64,000 bases of DNA from Pseudoscleropodium purum (Eukaryota > Streptophyta > Bryopsida > Hypnales > Brachytheciaceae). Below the pieces are notes generated by a model that saw only the letters and a list, made by a program, of their open reading frames with translations, ran no database searches and was not told the origin of the DNA. This document shows, piece by piece, positions 12,741 through 26,006 of the stretch. The stretch spans positions 4,464,001 to 4,528,000 of the forward strand of contig OZ017797.1 of NCBI GenBank assembly GCA_963969395.1, in the 5' to 3' direction. How positions within the stretch are numbered: the first letter of the stretch is position 1; each line of letters starts with the position of its first letter. The position numbers and the translations under genes are program-made.

Positions 12741-14524
12741 ATGTTGAACCAATTTTTAACTTTTGAAAATTAACTTCAAATCACAAACGAATTGCACCAT
12801 TAGCTTTAGAAGGCCATTTCTAGTCTAGATGAACCCTTACCTCTTTTTTTTATGCTAAAAATCTATTGAAAGTTAATGTCAACTTATCACTTAGAAAGGT
12901 TAAAATTCCATCTTTTAGAAGTTGACTTTTTTGAAAAAAGTAACTATTCTAGGTTCTTAAATAGGTGTGAGGGAATAAGAAAAGACCTAAATTGGACCCC
13001 ATTCTAACTTTGTATGCTCCGGGTACGTTGGTCAATTCTAATATATTTTTCAAATTTGTTGGTCTTCAAAGAATCTTGTTAGTTTTGGATCTTCTAGCTA
13101 TTGGAATGTCTTGAAACTTATTATAGCGTCTTACTAGTACAAAAAAAGTTACTCCAATTTTTAATGAGATTTTATTGCAATCGAGGTCATTTCTAAGAAT
13201 TTCTTGTTGAAAGTTAATGCAATTGACTGTTCAGAAAAACATTTTTTGAGTATCAAAAAACTCCAAATTTTTTTGTAAAATATCTCATTGAATTTCACAA
13301 AAAATGTATAAGCTCACTTATTGGCTTTACACAATTTTCAAGGGAGTGTTAAATTCTACTACCTCTTTTGGTTATCAATTTCAAGGGGATCTTTCACATG
13401 GAGAGGAATTTTGACAAATTAGCGACTTCGCCATCAAGTTTCTAGTGTAATTTTATTTCTAGAACACCATCTTTTGACTATAGATACCCTTCATCAATTT
13501 TTCCTGAGTTTTTTCAATCTCTAAACAAACAATTGGAGGTTCTACAAAAAGAAAAATTGATTTGGAAACTTCAAACCTATCCGTGAACTAGTTTCTAGGA
13601 TTTTTACTAAGTTTTCTCGAACCAATTTTAGTCAAATTTTGTCACATGTATGACAAGTTAAGCAATTTGATAATTTTCTACTAAATAACTATAAATCTAT
13701 AATGTATACAATTTATGAGTTTCTATCCTATTTTCATTCAGAAATTGGTTTAATTTAAGAAAATATTCTATTTAGAACCAAATACTTATAATGGCCTGTG
13801 ACATATCTATAATAGTTTTACACTCTTTTTTTGACTTTTTGTATATAAAACTACACTCAAAGTAATAAAAAACACAAAAAAATTAGTGAGTCCCAAGTGA
13901 CAAAATGGGGGCTCATAGTTTTACAATTTTTTTAGTTAAAAGATTTAAAAAAATATATTTTACTGTTCCAAAATGAGGTGTAGAATTTTACTTTGCATAC
14001 AATTCTTAAATTTAAACAATGAGTGGTTATGCTTTCATCTTCAAATTAGCCCATATCCTTTGAGGATTCATGGTGGACAATGAATTTCAATATAAAAACA
14101 ACCTCTTCACCATTCATTCCACTAAATGCCAATGAAGTAAGTCCTTCACCTTGCCATCTAAAAACTTCTTGATGGTAATGGTCATTGTATTTTGTTCTGG
14201 AATTTTTACTAACATTGAACATTATCATTTTTTACAACTTTTGGTCATTTAATTTTTTTGGAATTCAACAAAAAATTTATTTATTTTATTTATTCTATAA
14301 TTTATTTTTAAATAATTATTTTTTGTTGATTTTACCCTACTATTACAATAGGCAGGAAAATAAAAATAATGTTTAGAAGATTGTCAAACCAATTGAACAA
14401 ATATTTTTTGCTTGAATAAAAAACTTATATTAATTGATGATTAGAAGATTTTTGGATCAAAAAAGTCCAAAATAATTGTTGTATTCAATATAAATGCATT
14501 GAACTTTTATTGATTAGGGCCCCA
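12741..14524. other. AT-rich intergenic DNA
   Basis: No gene recognised. The right end meets the CACTA-type terminus at 14525-14537. Confidence 0.55.
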
Positions 14525-16310
14525 TTTTCTTGTAGTGTTTGGTGAAGACCAACCCACCTTGGCTTGGATATGCAAAAATCAAGTTGCACCTTCATTTGTG
14601 AAGCTTTAGAATTTGAAGCAACATGGAATTTGAGACAATGTTGGATTTAATCCACCCTTCTTTACTATGACCTTGACCACTTATACCATTGTATCTACAA
14701 TGACCTTAACCTCACTAAACTCCATCTTCACCAACAAAATTTGTTATCAAATTTTGAAGAGGGTCCAAATTTTTTCTCAACCCCATGCATTGAGCTTGAT
14801 ACAAGTTCTTGAATTCATCCTTGTAATCCAACTATAATTGGGACATTTGGTGGTAGAATCCAAATTAATTCCCACCATCTAATCCTCTTTGTCCCATTCT
14901 CCAACCACCTTATCCTTACTTTCTTCCACGTTATTGGCCATCATTCCATACTTGAGGGCTTGAGAGAACTATATAAAGTGCCAAATTTTTTATCCCTGCT
15001 TGTTTGGATGCTTTAGTTTATGTATAAAGTATTAATAGCAATTCACTAGAGTCTTGTGAATTCAACATTTCCAAGTCCTTTATCGTCTTTAAGGGCATCA
15101 CTAGTTGACTGACTTGAGTTGATTGCACTAGGATTTCTCCTACAAAGAATGTTGCTACATCTTCTGGATTAAGAGGTAGAAAGATAGGAAACTTAGGATC
15201 TTTGACAAGCATAGGATTTGGATGACATGCATTGTTTTCTTGTTCTATGGAACCTTGCAACAATCACCCTTTGGTTGTTAGTTTATGCAACTACCAACAT
15301 TTGTTTGATTTCTTTTATTGTATGGTTGGGTAACCTTGGAGTTACTCCTCTATTTTTGCCCTAGTAGAAGTAGCTTCATTTTTGCTAATAAACTAATGCT
15401 TTGTTCAAAGAAACCTGTTTAGAAATGTTGGAATTTTCCAAGGATGACCTTTGGCTAGGTAATTTGTTCGTCACCCTAACAATCTCTCAATATGTTGCCT
15501 ACAAAGATATTTTCAATTCTTTGTACGAAGACATGATGGCCAATAGTGATTTTTCTCAAGTTTATCTAAACTGAGCAAAAAGTCCTTTTATAAATTATTG
15601 ACAACTCTTTGTGCAATTGCAATGCTCTCAAAACTCCTGAAAGCCAATGAAAGAGTCAATCTTGTACTTCCCAAACCTCCTCAGTAGTTGCTCTTTTAGA
15701 CCACAAGGCCATTGTCATCACATTTAGATTACAAATCCTAAACCTTACACCATGCAAGGCTACAATTGAGCATAGACAATGGATTTTCTAGCACAATTTG
15801 TCATGAACACTCAACCTGCCTTCAACACTCCATCATATATATGACAAATATCCTAACTTTAGTTAAACTCAACAAAAAATCCTTTTACAAGCAACTGACA
15901 ACTTTTTGTGTGATTGCAATGGTTTCACAACTCTTGAAAGCCCAATGAAAGAATCAATTTTGTACTTCCCAAACCTCCTAAGTAGTTGTTCTTCTAAACT
16001 ATAAAGCCATTATCATCACACTCAAAGCACAACCTCTAAACCCTACACCATATAAGATTACAATTGAATATAGACAATGGATTTTATACCACAATTTGTC
16101 ATGAACACTCAATTCGCCTTCAACAATCTATTACATATATGACAAAGACCCTAATCTTGAAGCTAATCTACCTAATCCATTGCCCTGGATTACTCTAAGA
16201 CAAGACAACTTAAATATTCATCAACAATTTGTCCTTCACTAGCATCTTCTTCTACAAATCCACAAGTCACAAATCCTAACATTCTAAAACCACTTCCCTC
16301 ACATGGAACT
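14525..16310. repeat. Dispersed repeat X, copy 1, with CACTA-type terminus at its left edge
   Basis: The left edge is TTTTCTTGTAGTG (14525-14537), the reverse complement of the CACTACAAGAAAA end typical of plant CACTA (En/Spm) transposons. The following 1.77 kb aligns, diverged but collinear, with 57480-59036. Shared phrases include ccatctt-accaacaaaatttgttatca and caaggccattgtcatc. A minus-strand frame at 15018-15263 is open but without a known domain. X could be part of an LTR-element leader or gag region; I cannot identify it. Confidence 0.6.
15555..16150. repeat. 297-bp tandem duplication inside X copy 1
   Basis: The stretch beginning acaactctttgtg at 15601 recurs as acaactttttgtg at 15898, 297 bp later. 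Similarity continues over the whole unit (cttcccaaacctcct, tacaattga-catagacaatggatttt, cacaatttgtcatgaacactcaa). The copy of X at 57.5-59.0 kb has this unit once, so the duplication is private to this copy. Confidence 0.8.
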
Positions 16311-18265
16311 TCATGCCTTGACAAAAATGAACTTAGATACTCAACAGAGATTAAAAGAAAAGTCATACAATATGAATACAATGTGGGCAAATTTGAAGAC
16401 AATAGTCTATAACCACATTGATACATGGCACTTACGCCATGTCCAATTTCAAAGTGCCTATGATTGGAAGTGTTACTTTTTTAACCTTAGAGAGTGAGCC
16501 GTAGAGTTTGTAAGTCTAAATTTTGTGAGGTATTTAGTGTAGTTTGGATTTTGGACCTATAGCTATGGTTTAGGAATTTAAGATCTTTATAGCTAGTGAA
16601 CTTTAAAAAAAATGTCAATTGGCTTGAAATAGAGTTGGAACATTCCAAATGTTTACCAAACACCTTATCCACCTATATATATATATTTTATTTTATTTTA
16701 TTTTTTCACACCTTGTCTATTTCATATTTTTTTCCTTTTCAATTGCAACTCCATTACCTCTAGAGAATCAAAGACCCTTCCTAGCATTGAAAGGTCCCTT
16801 TGGGATCTAAAGTTGGGCTCTAAAAAAAGTTCAATTTTTTTCAATTTTTTTCTTATTGCAATTTTGTCACCTCTAAAAGGTTCCTTGAGGGTTTTAGAAT
16901 TTGGAACCCTCGAAACTTCTTATTTCAATTTTTTTGGCATGACCCCATTATCTCCAAAAAAACACCTCTTGGTAACACAAGAACCCTTTAAGGTCTTGGG
17001 TTTGAAACTCTTCCATTTTAAAAAAAAATTCTTTCAAAGTGTTTTTTTTCAAGTCTTTTTTTGTGTGTGTGTTGTTGACACCATCACCCCTAAAAAAACC
17101 CTCTTAGTATTAAGAAACCCCTTAGAGGGTTATGGCACTTTAAAAATTTGCATGAGCCATAGGAGTAGTGCCTATGGCATGAGTCCTCCTTTACCTATCC
17201 AAAATATTTGTTTTCCTTTGAAATCCATTCAATGCTTGAGATTGAGTAAATATTTTCATAAGAAGAAAAAAATAGGGCTTAAGGTGGATTAAAATTATTG
17301 CTTGCCAATGTACTAAGTCCTTTACTAAGTCAAGCATGACATGTGTGCTAACCATGCCCTCATGGTCATAGGTCCATGGTCATAGGACTAAAATTTTACC
17401 ATTAATAGTAAGATTTTAAAATGTCTCTACTTTTATCTCTATTGGCCTAAAAAATAACAATTTTCTTTTAGTCGATGCTTTGGGCTTGCTACGCAAATGT
17501 TCATAGCATTTAAGCTTGCATTTTTAGACTCACAAACTACCATTGTTGAACCCATGATGAACCAAGGAATGTAATGCACAAGGGAATTTTTGCATTTTGA
17601 TATAAATACAAACAAATTAGCCACTCAAAACCACCCAATTTTGTTTTTACCTAACATTCATTAGAAGTCATCTCTTGCTAACTTTAGCATTCCAAAAATC
17701 TAGAAGGGATGTTTTCAAGCCCTTAGGACAATGAGGGATTAACTAATGAGTACCCCTACTTCCAAAAAACTTCACCTTATGCTCACATACTCTGTAGAAT
17801 TCAAAAGCTTTCACAACACCTTCATTTTCTACCACCCTCATCTATCATTTGCTATCACAAAGGTTGTCCAAAAGAGTGATCACTTCAAGAAATTGTGAAT
17901 GTATAAAAACAAAAAAGCACAACATTGGTAAAGGAAAACTAGAGGATAATAAAATAATCAAGGACCTCATCCTTCTCTTGGATATAACTTGTTATCAACT
18001 ACTCACTTACTCATGCACTTGGTTGCATGATTGCAATTAATCCATAAACGATGCAATAGACATTTTTTGACCAATCAATGGCAAAGAATCTCTCTTTGCA
18101 ATACAGAAGTGCTACTATTCATCCTTGCAATTTTGTGTCGAAAGGAGAGATCATCTATAGTAATTTGACTTCCAATGAGTCTCTTTACATTTTTTTTAGC
18201 CAACAATATACACAGTACCAAAATAAATGCTTTCCATGGTGAGCAACTCATTGTTTAAGGGTTAA
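16311..18265. other. Intergenic with degenerate ~80-135 bp repeats at 16745-17130
   Basis: About four diverged units occur, with anchors of the type cattacctct near 16751, 16868, 16947 and 17082. They share blocks reading roughly cc-ttatctc-aaaa, then aacccttt-aggt. A 159-codon open frame (16813-17292) passes through them but is low-complexity, so I do not call it a gene. The phrase atggtcatagg occurs twice near 17360, and variants recur near 44200. Confidence 0.5.
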
Positions 18266-18268
18266 TAG

Positions 18269-19056
18269 CACTTACGGTACGTTCGCACTTGATGTTAATT
18301 AAAGCTTGTGTCATTAAGGGGGGTTGGTTACACACAATGTCCCACTGGGCCTCTTTCGGGGGCAGGCCTGGCATGCGGGCAGATTGGGGGCTGCTCCACA
18401 GCCCTCTGAAGACCCCACAACCTGCTTCTCATTTTTGCTTTAAAATTGATTTTTCCAACAAAGTATAAGAGAATGAAATAGTAAACAGATGTTCAATAAG
18501 AAAACTGCAAAAATGATGTGAGTCTCATGCCACATACTTCATTTCTTGTACCACTAATCCAATTACGCCTTACAAACACTCTCATGTTGGCGATGGAATG
18601 GAGGAAAGATCTTTATACTAGTGGAATCGTGGTGGGTGAAACAAACCATATGGGATATGTGGATTAGGACAAAAAAAAGAGCTCCTCCACTCATGGTTAA
18701 GTGGAAACGCAGGAATTGTGATAAATGTCAAATTTCAGACCTCATTTAGATATAGTAGACTATATTTTTTTTCAAAAAACTTCAAACCAAGAAAAGTTGG
18801 AGAATCATGTACACTTTTATCTCCAAAAATATGTTTGATATTTCAATACTCCACCTAAAAGTTATGAATAAATTTCAAAGGATGTGATTGAAAATGTCCA
18901 AAAAACTATCCCTTCTACCTTGACCCCACCCCACCCCACCCCCTCTAAAATTTGTTTAGAATTCTTACATGAGACTTCAAAATCTCAAGCACATTTTAAA
19001 AGAGAAATGTGAGCTTGCCTCTCCCACTTCTTCCAATTCAATTTGTTTTGAAGGAG
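18269..19056 (+). repeat. Left arm of foldback element
   Basis: This is the inverted partner of 20934-21724. It contains a GC-rich patch (18330-18420) in otherwise AT-rich DNA and four C-runs at 18923-18942. Confidence 0.85.
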
Positions 19057-20933
19057 ATTTTAGAGTACTCTATTGACTTCTACTAAAATCCTACAAGAGT
19101 TTGATGGTTTCTTAATACAAACAATGTGTAATTGCATATTCAATCACATGTACAAGTAATTACTTTATGAGAATCTAAGTAGTGTTTATTGTCAATCCTC
19201 CATTATAAATATTTGTTTCATGTATATGTGTAATGTGTAAGTTTTGTCATTCACAACAAACTTTCATTCAAGCCCTAAAAAAAAAATATGTACTTTTGAA
19301 GTACTTAAAAGTTATGTGTTTTTAAACTAATTTGACAAATACTAATTGTTAAAGATATTAGAAGCTTGATATAAATAATTTCTAATCATAAATTTGAATA
19401 TTAAACAAAATAAAAATGTCAAAAAGGTTGTACAATGTTATATACTATTAATAGCACATGTAGGTTTGGTTTGAATTGACTTTTGGCATTTGGGGATTAA
19501 ATAACATTTAATTTGCAATAAGTTTAGGCAAAATAAATGAAATTTTAAAATAATAAAATGAAAAAATGTTTTCAAAATGTAAGCAATGGTGAATTCTAAA
19601 ATTACCTAGGATTGAGTGCTTTGAAAGAAAATAATTGAGGAAAATGTTGTTAAGTTCTATAAACATATCCCTTCCAACCCCTCTTTGAAAATTCTCCACC
19701 ACTAACATTGTACCATATTCAACACTTTTCAATTTTTTCTTTATAGAAAATAAAGCCATTCATAGTTATACCTCAAATTTTCCTCCCCCCTTGTTTTATT
19801 GTTGTTTCAACATTTAGTGCATTACTGTACTTTTTCAAAGAAAATTAGTCTAATGTTGTTTGAAACAGTGATGGAATATTTTACCATGTTTACCTAATGG
19901 TTAAATGTATAAAAGAAGCTAAATTATTTTAACAATGTGTCATCAATAGACAATTAAATTTGAAATTAATACATATTTTATACCTTTTCATAAAAAGTTT
20001 CATTTTTTATAAGATTCCTTCTATGTGATAAGAGCTCCAACATGCTTTGACATGCTACTAAAAAAAAGGGTTATTATGTGTACAATACCATCTTTATATA
20101 AACCTAGTAAATAAATAAATAAGTATTTGCATCACATCCCAATATTGAAACCCAATATAATTAGCTTGAGAGAGGAAATAGTCTCCTTTTGCATTCTTAG
20201 GTGATTGGAATTTTGAATATAGACAAGTTTCTTTTATCATCATAAGTCTATCAACAAGTGCTTGCAATACATGAAGGGCTAAACAATTGGCATAAGATGT
20301 CCACCAACATTTTCAAAATCCCAATGTTCTTTTGATGTAGAATATCAACATGGATTGAAAGGTATGAATTGTAAAAAGGTGTCATTCCCCCATTAAAACC
20401 CTAGAGAGCTCTCTGTTACAAAAATTGAGAACAATTTTATTGCAAAAAATTAAAACTTGACAACATTTTTGAACTAACATTTCAACATTTCAACTTGAAA
20501 GCATGAATCGATTAAAATAGAACAAGCACTTACAAGCACACAATGAAGTGAGTATTTTTTTGATTTTGAAGTCTTCAGAATCCCTTGTAGAATATGATTT
20601 CAAAAAATTCAACCATGAATAATTGTTTGAATTCAATATTCTACACCACTACATTGAAAATGTTGAAACAATACCTTCAAATAATCGTTGATTCAATATT
20701 CCTACACCACCATATTCGAATTATTGAAATAATACCTTTGATTCACAATATTGATTCAATACAACTTTTAATATTGTTGAGACAACCTGAAGTGGCTACT
20801 TTGTGTTTGTCATGTTGTTTGAATAATGATGATATATTGATTTAAAGTTCTCAAGAATTTGAGAAGTAACTAGAAATGCAAGAATTGTGTTCAAAGTTGA
20901 AATTTAGACTTCATTTGGACATAGTATAATAGC

Positions 20934-21724
20934 CTCCTTCAAAACAAATTGAATTGGAAGAAGTGGGAGAGGCAAGCTCACATTTCTCTTTTAAAATGTG
21001 CTTGAGATTTTGAAGTCTCATGTAAGAATTCTAAACAAATTTTAGAGGGGGTGGGGTGGGGTGGGGTCAAGGTAGAAGGGATAGTTTTTTGGACATTTTC
21101 AATCACATCCTTTGAAATTTATTCATAACTTTTAGGTGGAGTATTGAAATATCAAACATATTTTTGGAGATAAAAGTGTACATGATTCTCCAACTTTTCT
21201 TGGTTTGAAGTTTTTTGAAAAAAAATATAGTCTACTATGTCTAAATGAGGTCTGAAATTTGACATTTATCACAATTCCTGCGTTTCCACTTAACCATGAG
21301 TGGAAGAGCTCTTTTTTTTGTCCTAATCCACATATCCCATATGGTTTGTTTCACCCACCACGACTCCACTAGTATAAAGATCTTTCCTCCATTCCATCGC
21401 CAACATGAGAGTGTTTGTAAGGCGTAATTGGATTAGTGGCACAAGAAATGAAGTATGTGGCATGAGACTCACATCATTTTTGCAGTTTTCTTGTTGAACA
21501 TCTGTTTACTATTTCAATCTCTTACACTTTGTTGGAAAAATCAATTTTAAAGCAAGAATGAGAAGCAGGTTGTGGGGTCTTCAGAGGGTTGCAGAGCAGT
21601 CCCCAATCTGCCCGCATGCCAGCCCTGCCCCCGAAAGAGGCCTAGCGGGACATTGTGTGTAACGAACACCCCCTTAATGACACAAAAGCTTTAATTAACA
21701 TCAAGTGCGAACGTACCTGTAGTG
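20934..21724 (-). repeat. Right arm of foldback element
   Basis: This is the inverted partner of 18269-19056. Differences are scattered single substitutions and small indels (for example aggcctagcg against the left arm's ctgggcctct context). Four G-runs with single-T spacers lie at 21047-21066. Confidence 0.85.
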
Positions 21725-21727
21725 TAA

Positions 21728-22966
21728 GAATAACTTGGCTAAGCTGAAGTGTATGGAAACTAATATTTGAATGGAAATGGGGTTCTCTGTTGTCACTGTC
21801 AGTGGTCTGCAACCTAACTTTGAAATTGCACAAGGACTTCACGCACAATTATAAAATATGGATTACACATAGTTATATCTCCACAGCTCCATGCTTCTCC
21901 CCAAAACTTGCTATCCTACATTTGCTAAAAGGCTGAACATGACACAAATAGTATTTATTTATGCACTCTGAACGACACAATCGACTACCATACTGCTCTT
22001 GATGATGGAAAAACACTAGAAATCAGAAAGGCCCAGAACCAACAAGAAAATCCTCAGATTCTTAAACTCGTGTTTCTAAAGGAACAAAAAGAATGTTAAT
22101 ACATGTAAAATATGCCAGAATTTGTCCCTGCCAAACCCCATTGACTAAGATCAGTGGCCACAGGCATTTTAGCCAGGTCATGCTGACGCTTAACTCGTAA
22201 ATAAGTTCAACCAATAGGTGTATGAACAAATTAGGTGAAGTAACAGGGGTGAGGTCAACAGGAGACGCTTTTAGTATCCTTCAACTCATCCCAGTGGCAT
22301 CGAAGGTCTTTTCAGCTCTACAGATCAAAGCCATTCAAGACTCTATAATTAAGTCTGTATGCGTCCATCCAGTCGGGTACTCTCTCTGGAAGTAAACAAG
22401 AACTTCAATAAAGATGAGCACCTTTACCTGTGACGAGAGAGAGCACAAGAGAGCAAAGGAGGGGTGGGCACATCAACGACATGATTGAGGGCTCCCTCCA
22501 GTTCATGTTCGAGCATGGCTCTGAAGACAGGAGACCTGATGAGGTAAACATAATTAAACAAATAAATTGTATGTCAGTGTAAGTAGATGGAAACACTTAA
22601 ACTCGATACAGATTAGAAAGATTCTACCTGTGAAGTAGGAAAAAGATCGCATCACAAATGCAGATATCAGATTCAGCAGCACTCAGCGATATTGTTTCAA
22701 GAGGAACTAGAAATCCACAGCATAGCTACTAAGTGCCAGACTTGTGGAGGAACCGACAAAACAGAACCACAGAAAACGTTGGTCACCGTTTCACCAGGAG
22801 TTTGCTACCCAAGATACCTTCGACATCACAACAAGAACTGGTAACAGTGAGGGCATTAAAAAGGAGATGCCAATCTGATAACGCACATATATTAGTGACA
22901 AAAGTTTGTATTCATGCTATACTGGGTCGTATGACACATGGCAATCCCAATTTGAATCATTATTGC
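21728..22966. other. Gene-like composition, one exon-like frame, no gene identified
   Basis: This stretch is less AT-rich than its left neighbour. A plus-strand frame at about 22465-22551 reads HINDMIEGSLQFMFEHGSED and continues to a GATGAG|GTAAAC donor-like junction, so it may be an isolated exon. I do not recognise the protein. About 65 bp at 22130-22200 (agatcagtggcca...ttagcca-gtcat) resemble an insert in intron 3 of UGT-B near 60225-60295. Confidence 0.35.
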
Positions 22967-23429
22967 ACTTCCTAAATGTCTCAAAAGCTACAAAATGGTC
23001 TAATATTCTCAATATATTGTGTCATATTTGAGCATGATAAGGCTTACATCTTAAAATGATGTCCAAATAAGAGATGCTACTCCTTGAATTATCAATCCAA
23101 CGGTGTCTGTCTTCCCATTTTGTGGCACACAATTTGTATTCTTCCGTCTAATATGGTACCACACATACGGTTCCCCTCATCCTTTTAAGCGTTGAGGGCT
23201 GATACTTCTTCATGGAGTTGAAAGGGATCCCCGTAACACTGCTCAAGAATGTCAAGTACGATTTCAACTCAAAAACCAAGCATCATAAAACCCTCAAATA
23301 AAGGATAAAAGGATGAACCAGTTGTTGCTAGTGTCATATTTTTCTGAAAGTCTCCATTCAACTGCAAAACGCAGCTTGCCTTGGGTGAAGAGTGAAGCTT
23401 CTGAACTAACCCAAATTCTCAAGCCTTCG

Positions 23430-25846
23430 TCAAGGGAATTCAGACGGTATCTTGGAAGCTCTCAACTCTGCGAGAAACTTGTCGATGTTCCCCTGCACGG
23501 ACCCCCCTTCCGAAATGGCTTCCTTCACCTGGTCTCGCAGCTTGCCCACATTCGCTCTCACCATCTCCCCCTCGGACTCCACCATCAGGGCCCGAACAGC
23601 TCGCACCACCTCCTCTCGGGACACAAATGCGTCGGCTCCTCTGTGCACCTCAATGGCAGCATGCGCTTCGTCCACGAGAAACCTGCAGAGCCAGGGACAA
23701 TTGCAATAACAGCAGGCTCAGACTAAAACGCAAGTAACTATAGGATCGAAACATTTTTCGCGTCACTCGAAGCATTTTTCGCCAATATGTAAGGTAGAGG
23801 CTCCATTAACCATACAAGACATTGGAAAGTCCATTGACAAAACATGTGAGCTTTGATCTGATAAACGTGCAAAACATTCGATGATACATTGTTGTACGAA
23901 AAGGTTCAGAATTCGCTTGTATGGTGCATGGAGATTTTACATTCCGGTAGCAGTGTGCTCTTACTGGGAGATCAGTGTACAGTTGTGCACATATCATCTC
24001 AAGTACAAGACGGAAATTTATGGAGATCCAGTTTGTATCACGAGGTATGAGATCGCTTATGCTATCACTCAGAGAGGGAGGTCGTGTAGATCACTACCGT
24101 AGTGAAGGGGCAATAGACGACCTAATAAGGTCAAGAGATTTTAGGGTTCGGACGCTAACCTAGTCAAGTGAATTAAGATTAGGGGTACTGACCTGCAATT
24201 GTGCTTTTGATCGGCTTGAATTGGCCACGCCAAGAGCGGCACGCCCCGACAGATGCCCTCGAGAGTGGAGTTCCAACCGCAATGAGTTAGGAAACCTCCA
24301 ACAGCAAGATTCGAGAGCACGTCCAGTTGGTTCACCCACTGCAATTGCACAAAACCCACTCCTCGGGTATGAGCCGTGAAGCTTTCCGGGAGCAGAGGGA
24401 GACCTTCGTCGTCTTTGGGACGAACGACGAGGAGAAAGGGTTGCTGGCTGGCCTCCAGACCCAAGGCTAGTTCATGGATCTGTCGAACGGACAAAGAGAC
24501 GATACTTCCGAAATTGACATACAGAACTGAAGCCGTTGATTGTTTGTCCAACCATCGGAGGTACGGAGCTTCAGGTTCGATTAAACCTTGGCTTCTTTCA
24601 TTGGTATGGCTCCGCAATGGCTCCAAGTAGGCGTCGTGCAACAGAGGTCCAACCGGAAATACACTCCGCAGACTAGGTCCCTGTCGATCAGAACATGAGT
24701 AACCTCCTCAATTTAGGGTAAGAAATGAGGGTACAACAGTGGGTACTGGTGCAAACCCTGACTATGCAGTCTAAACAACATAGACAAAACAATCGTGGGA
24801 TGCTGTTTGCACCTCCCAGTTGATTGAAACCTCTGTTGTCACTTGCAAGAATTGTGAGATTAGAATGCAAGAGGTTTGAAAATTTGACAGGTTGTCTTTT
24901 CACCTTGGAATGTGCGCGCTGACGGTAAGGATACGAGCGCAGAGCTTCAATGCAAGTGGGCTCCAGATCCTCGAAGGAGTTGAGGAAGTACCCCGCAGCT
25001 GCTTCTACGGCGGGTTGACAACAGCGATACACATAGTGCTCGAAGAATTGAAGCCCGAACTGAGAGAGCACAGCGGGGGAGAAATCGGCTTTTCGTATGG
25101 GCAAGAGTCCTGGGATGTCCACAAGCTGCGAGCCTTGGGAGGGATAAACGGGCAATATGCCTTGCGCCGCGAGCTCGGGCGTGTAGAGCAGCGTGGCCAG
25201 GATTTTGGCCGGGGAAGGGCAGATGACATACCTTGGTATGTTGAACTTGTCTGCCACATTCTGTGGAAACACATGAGTTTGGCCATTGTATCACTGAACC
25301 TCATTTTCGTGAAAAGGGGAAATGTAGGGGAATTCGCAGAGTTTCCTTAAACCTCAGAACTCTAGTTTCCCGAGCTCTGGACACTTGGAGGTCGCAACTG
25401 AAACACGACATCTAAACAAAATATGATCATCCTAGACAAGAGACGGAGATCAGCTATAATGACGCCCGCATTGACTAACTGACCTGCGTCCAGCCAAGGA
25501 AGATGTCGCTTAGGATGCACGTCACCGACGGGGACTGTGAAGAAACAAAATGCTCTGTGTCGCCTTGGACGCTCTCGATATGGCTTAGAAACGGCAAGTT
25601 CGGATTTCCAGGGTGATCGGGGCGGATGCCCAGATTCGCCACTGCGAAGCCCTCGGCTTTGCAAATGTTGAGAAGCTCCGCTGACATGTTGCTGAAGATG
25701 TTGGCTACGGTGATGCGGACGCCGTAGGGGACGAACTTCCGCGCCAACTGAACGGACGCCAAGTCGTGACCCCTCGCAGGGTATGGAAGTACCAGCAGAT
25801 GCATCCGAGTCTCCATGGCAGCGCCATCTACCGCAGGCAGTGACAT
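23430..25846 (-). CDS. UDP-glycosyltransferase A (family GT1), four exons, apparently intact
   Basis: Predicted exons on the minus strand are 25484-25846, 24904-25260, 24193-24680 and 23430-23682. They give 1461 bp, or 486 residues, the usual GT1 length. The three introns begin GT and end AG (223, 223 and 510 bp; phases 0, 0, 2) and join without a frame break. I chose the ATG at 25846 because the next residues lead into the N-terminal strand and the PYPARGH motif, with the catalytic His at residue 27. The partner Asp is D114 in SDIFLGWTQ. The PSPG donor box spans residues 355-398 and starts WVNQ. It keeps the sugar-contact residues Q358, H373, W376, N377, S378, E381, D397 and Q398; a final Gln usually favours UDP-glucose. 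No signal peptide is seen; GT1 enzymes are cytosolic and glycosylate small molecules. The acceptor cannot be told from sequence. Copy B is at 59503-62006. Confidence 0.9.
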
Positions 25847-26006
25847 CCTCGAGGTCAAACTCACTCGAGACACATCAAATAGAAGGATGCAAACTGTGAG
25901 TCTTCGTACTGTAGCATTATTTGCCGACGAGGCAGGGGTCTTTTGCATCATTGAAAAATAGGGGGACCAACATACAGGGAACAAAATTGTAAGGTAGAGG
26001 CACCCA

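Larger units (their letters stand above)
18269..21724. mobile_element. 3.46-kb foldback transposon with ~790-bp inverted arms
   Basis: The left arm (18269-19056) and right arm (20934-21724) are long, highly similar inverted repeats. The left starts cacttacggtacgttcgcac; the right, read inwards, starts cactacaggtacgttcgcac. The outermost CACT suggests a CACTA-type terminus. The 3-bp flanks are TAG (left) and TAA (right), so the target duplication is at best imperfect. The 1.88-kb loop has no transposase. Each arm contains a G-quadruplex-capable run, and the right inner edge holds an extra diverged piece of arm sequence (20866-20930). Confidence 0.8.

Noticed and set aside
16813..17292. 159-codon open frame
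   Set aside because: Low-complexity, Phe/Lys/Leu-rich and passing through degenerate repeats; no domain.
23313..23726. 137-codon plus-strand frame
   Set aside because: Antisense shadow of UGT-A exon 4; the same occurs at 59386-59799 over UGT-B.
24892..25350. 152-codon plus-strand frame
   Set aside because: Antisense to UGT-A exon 2 and flanking intron; no independent support.
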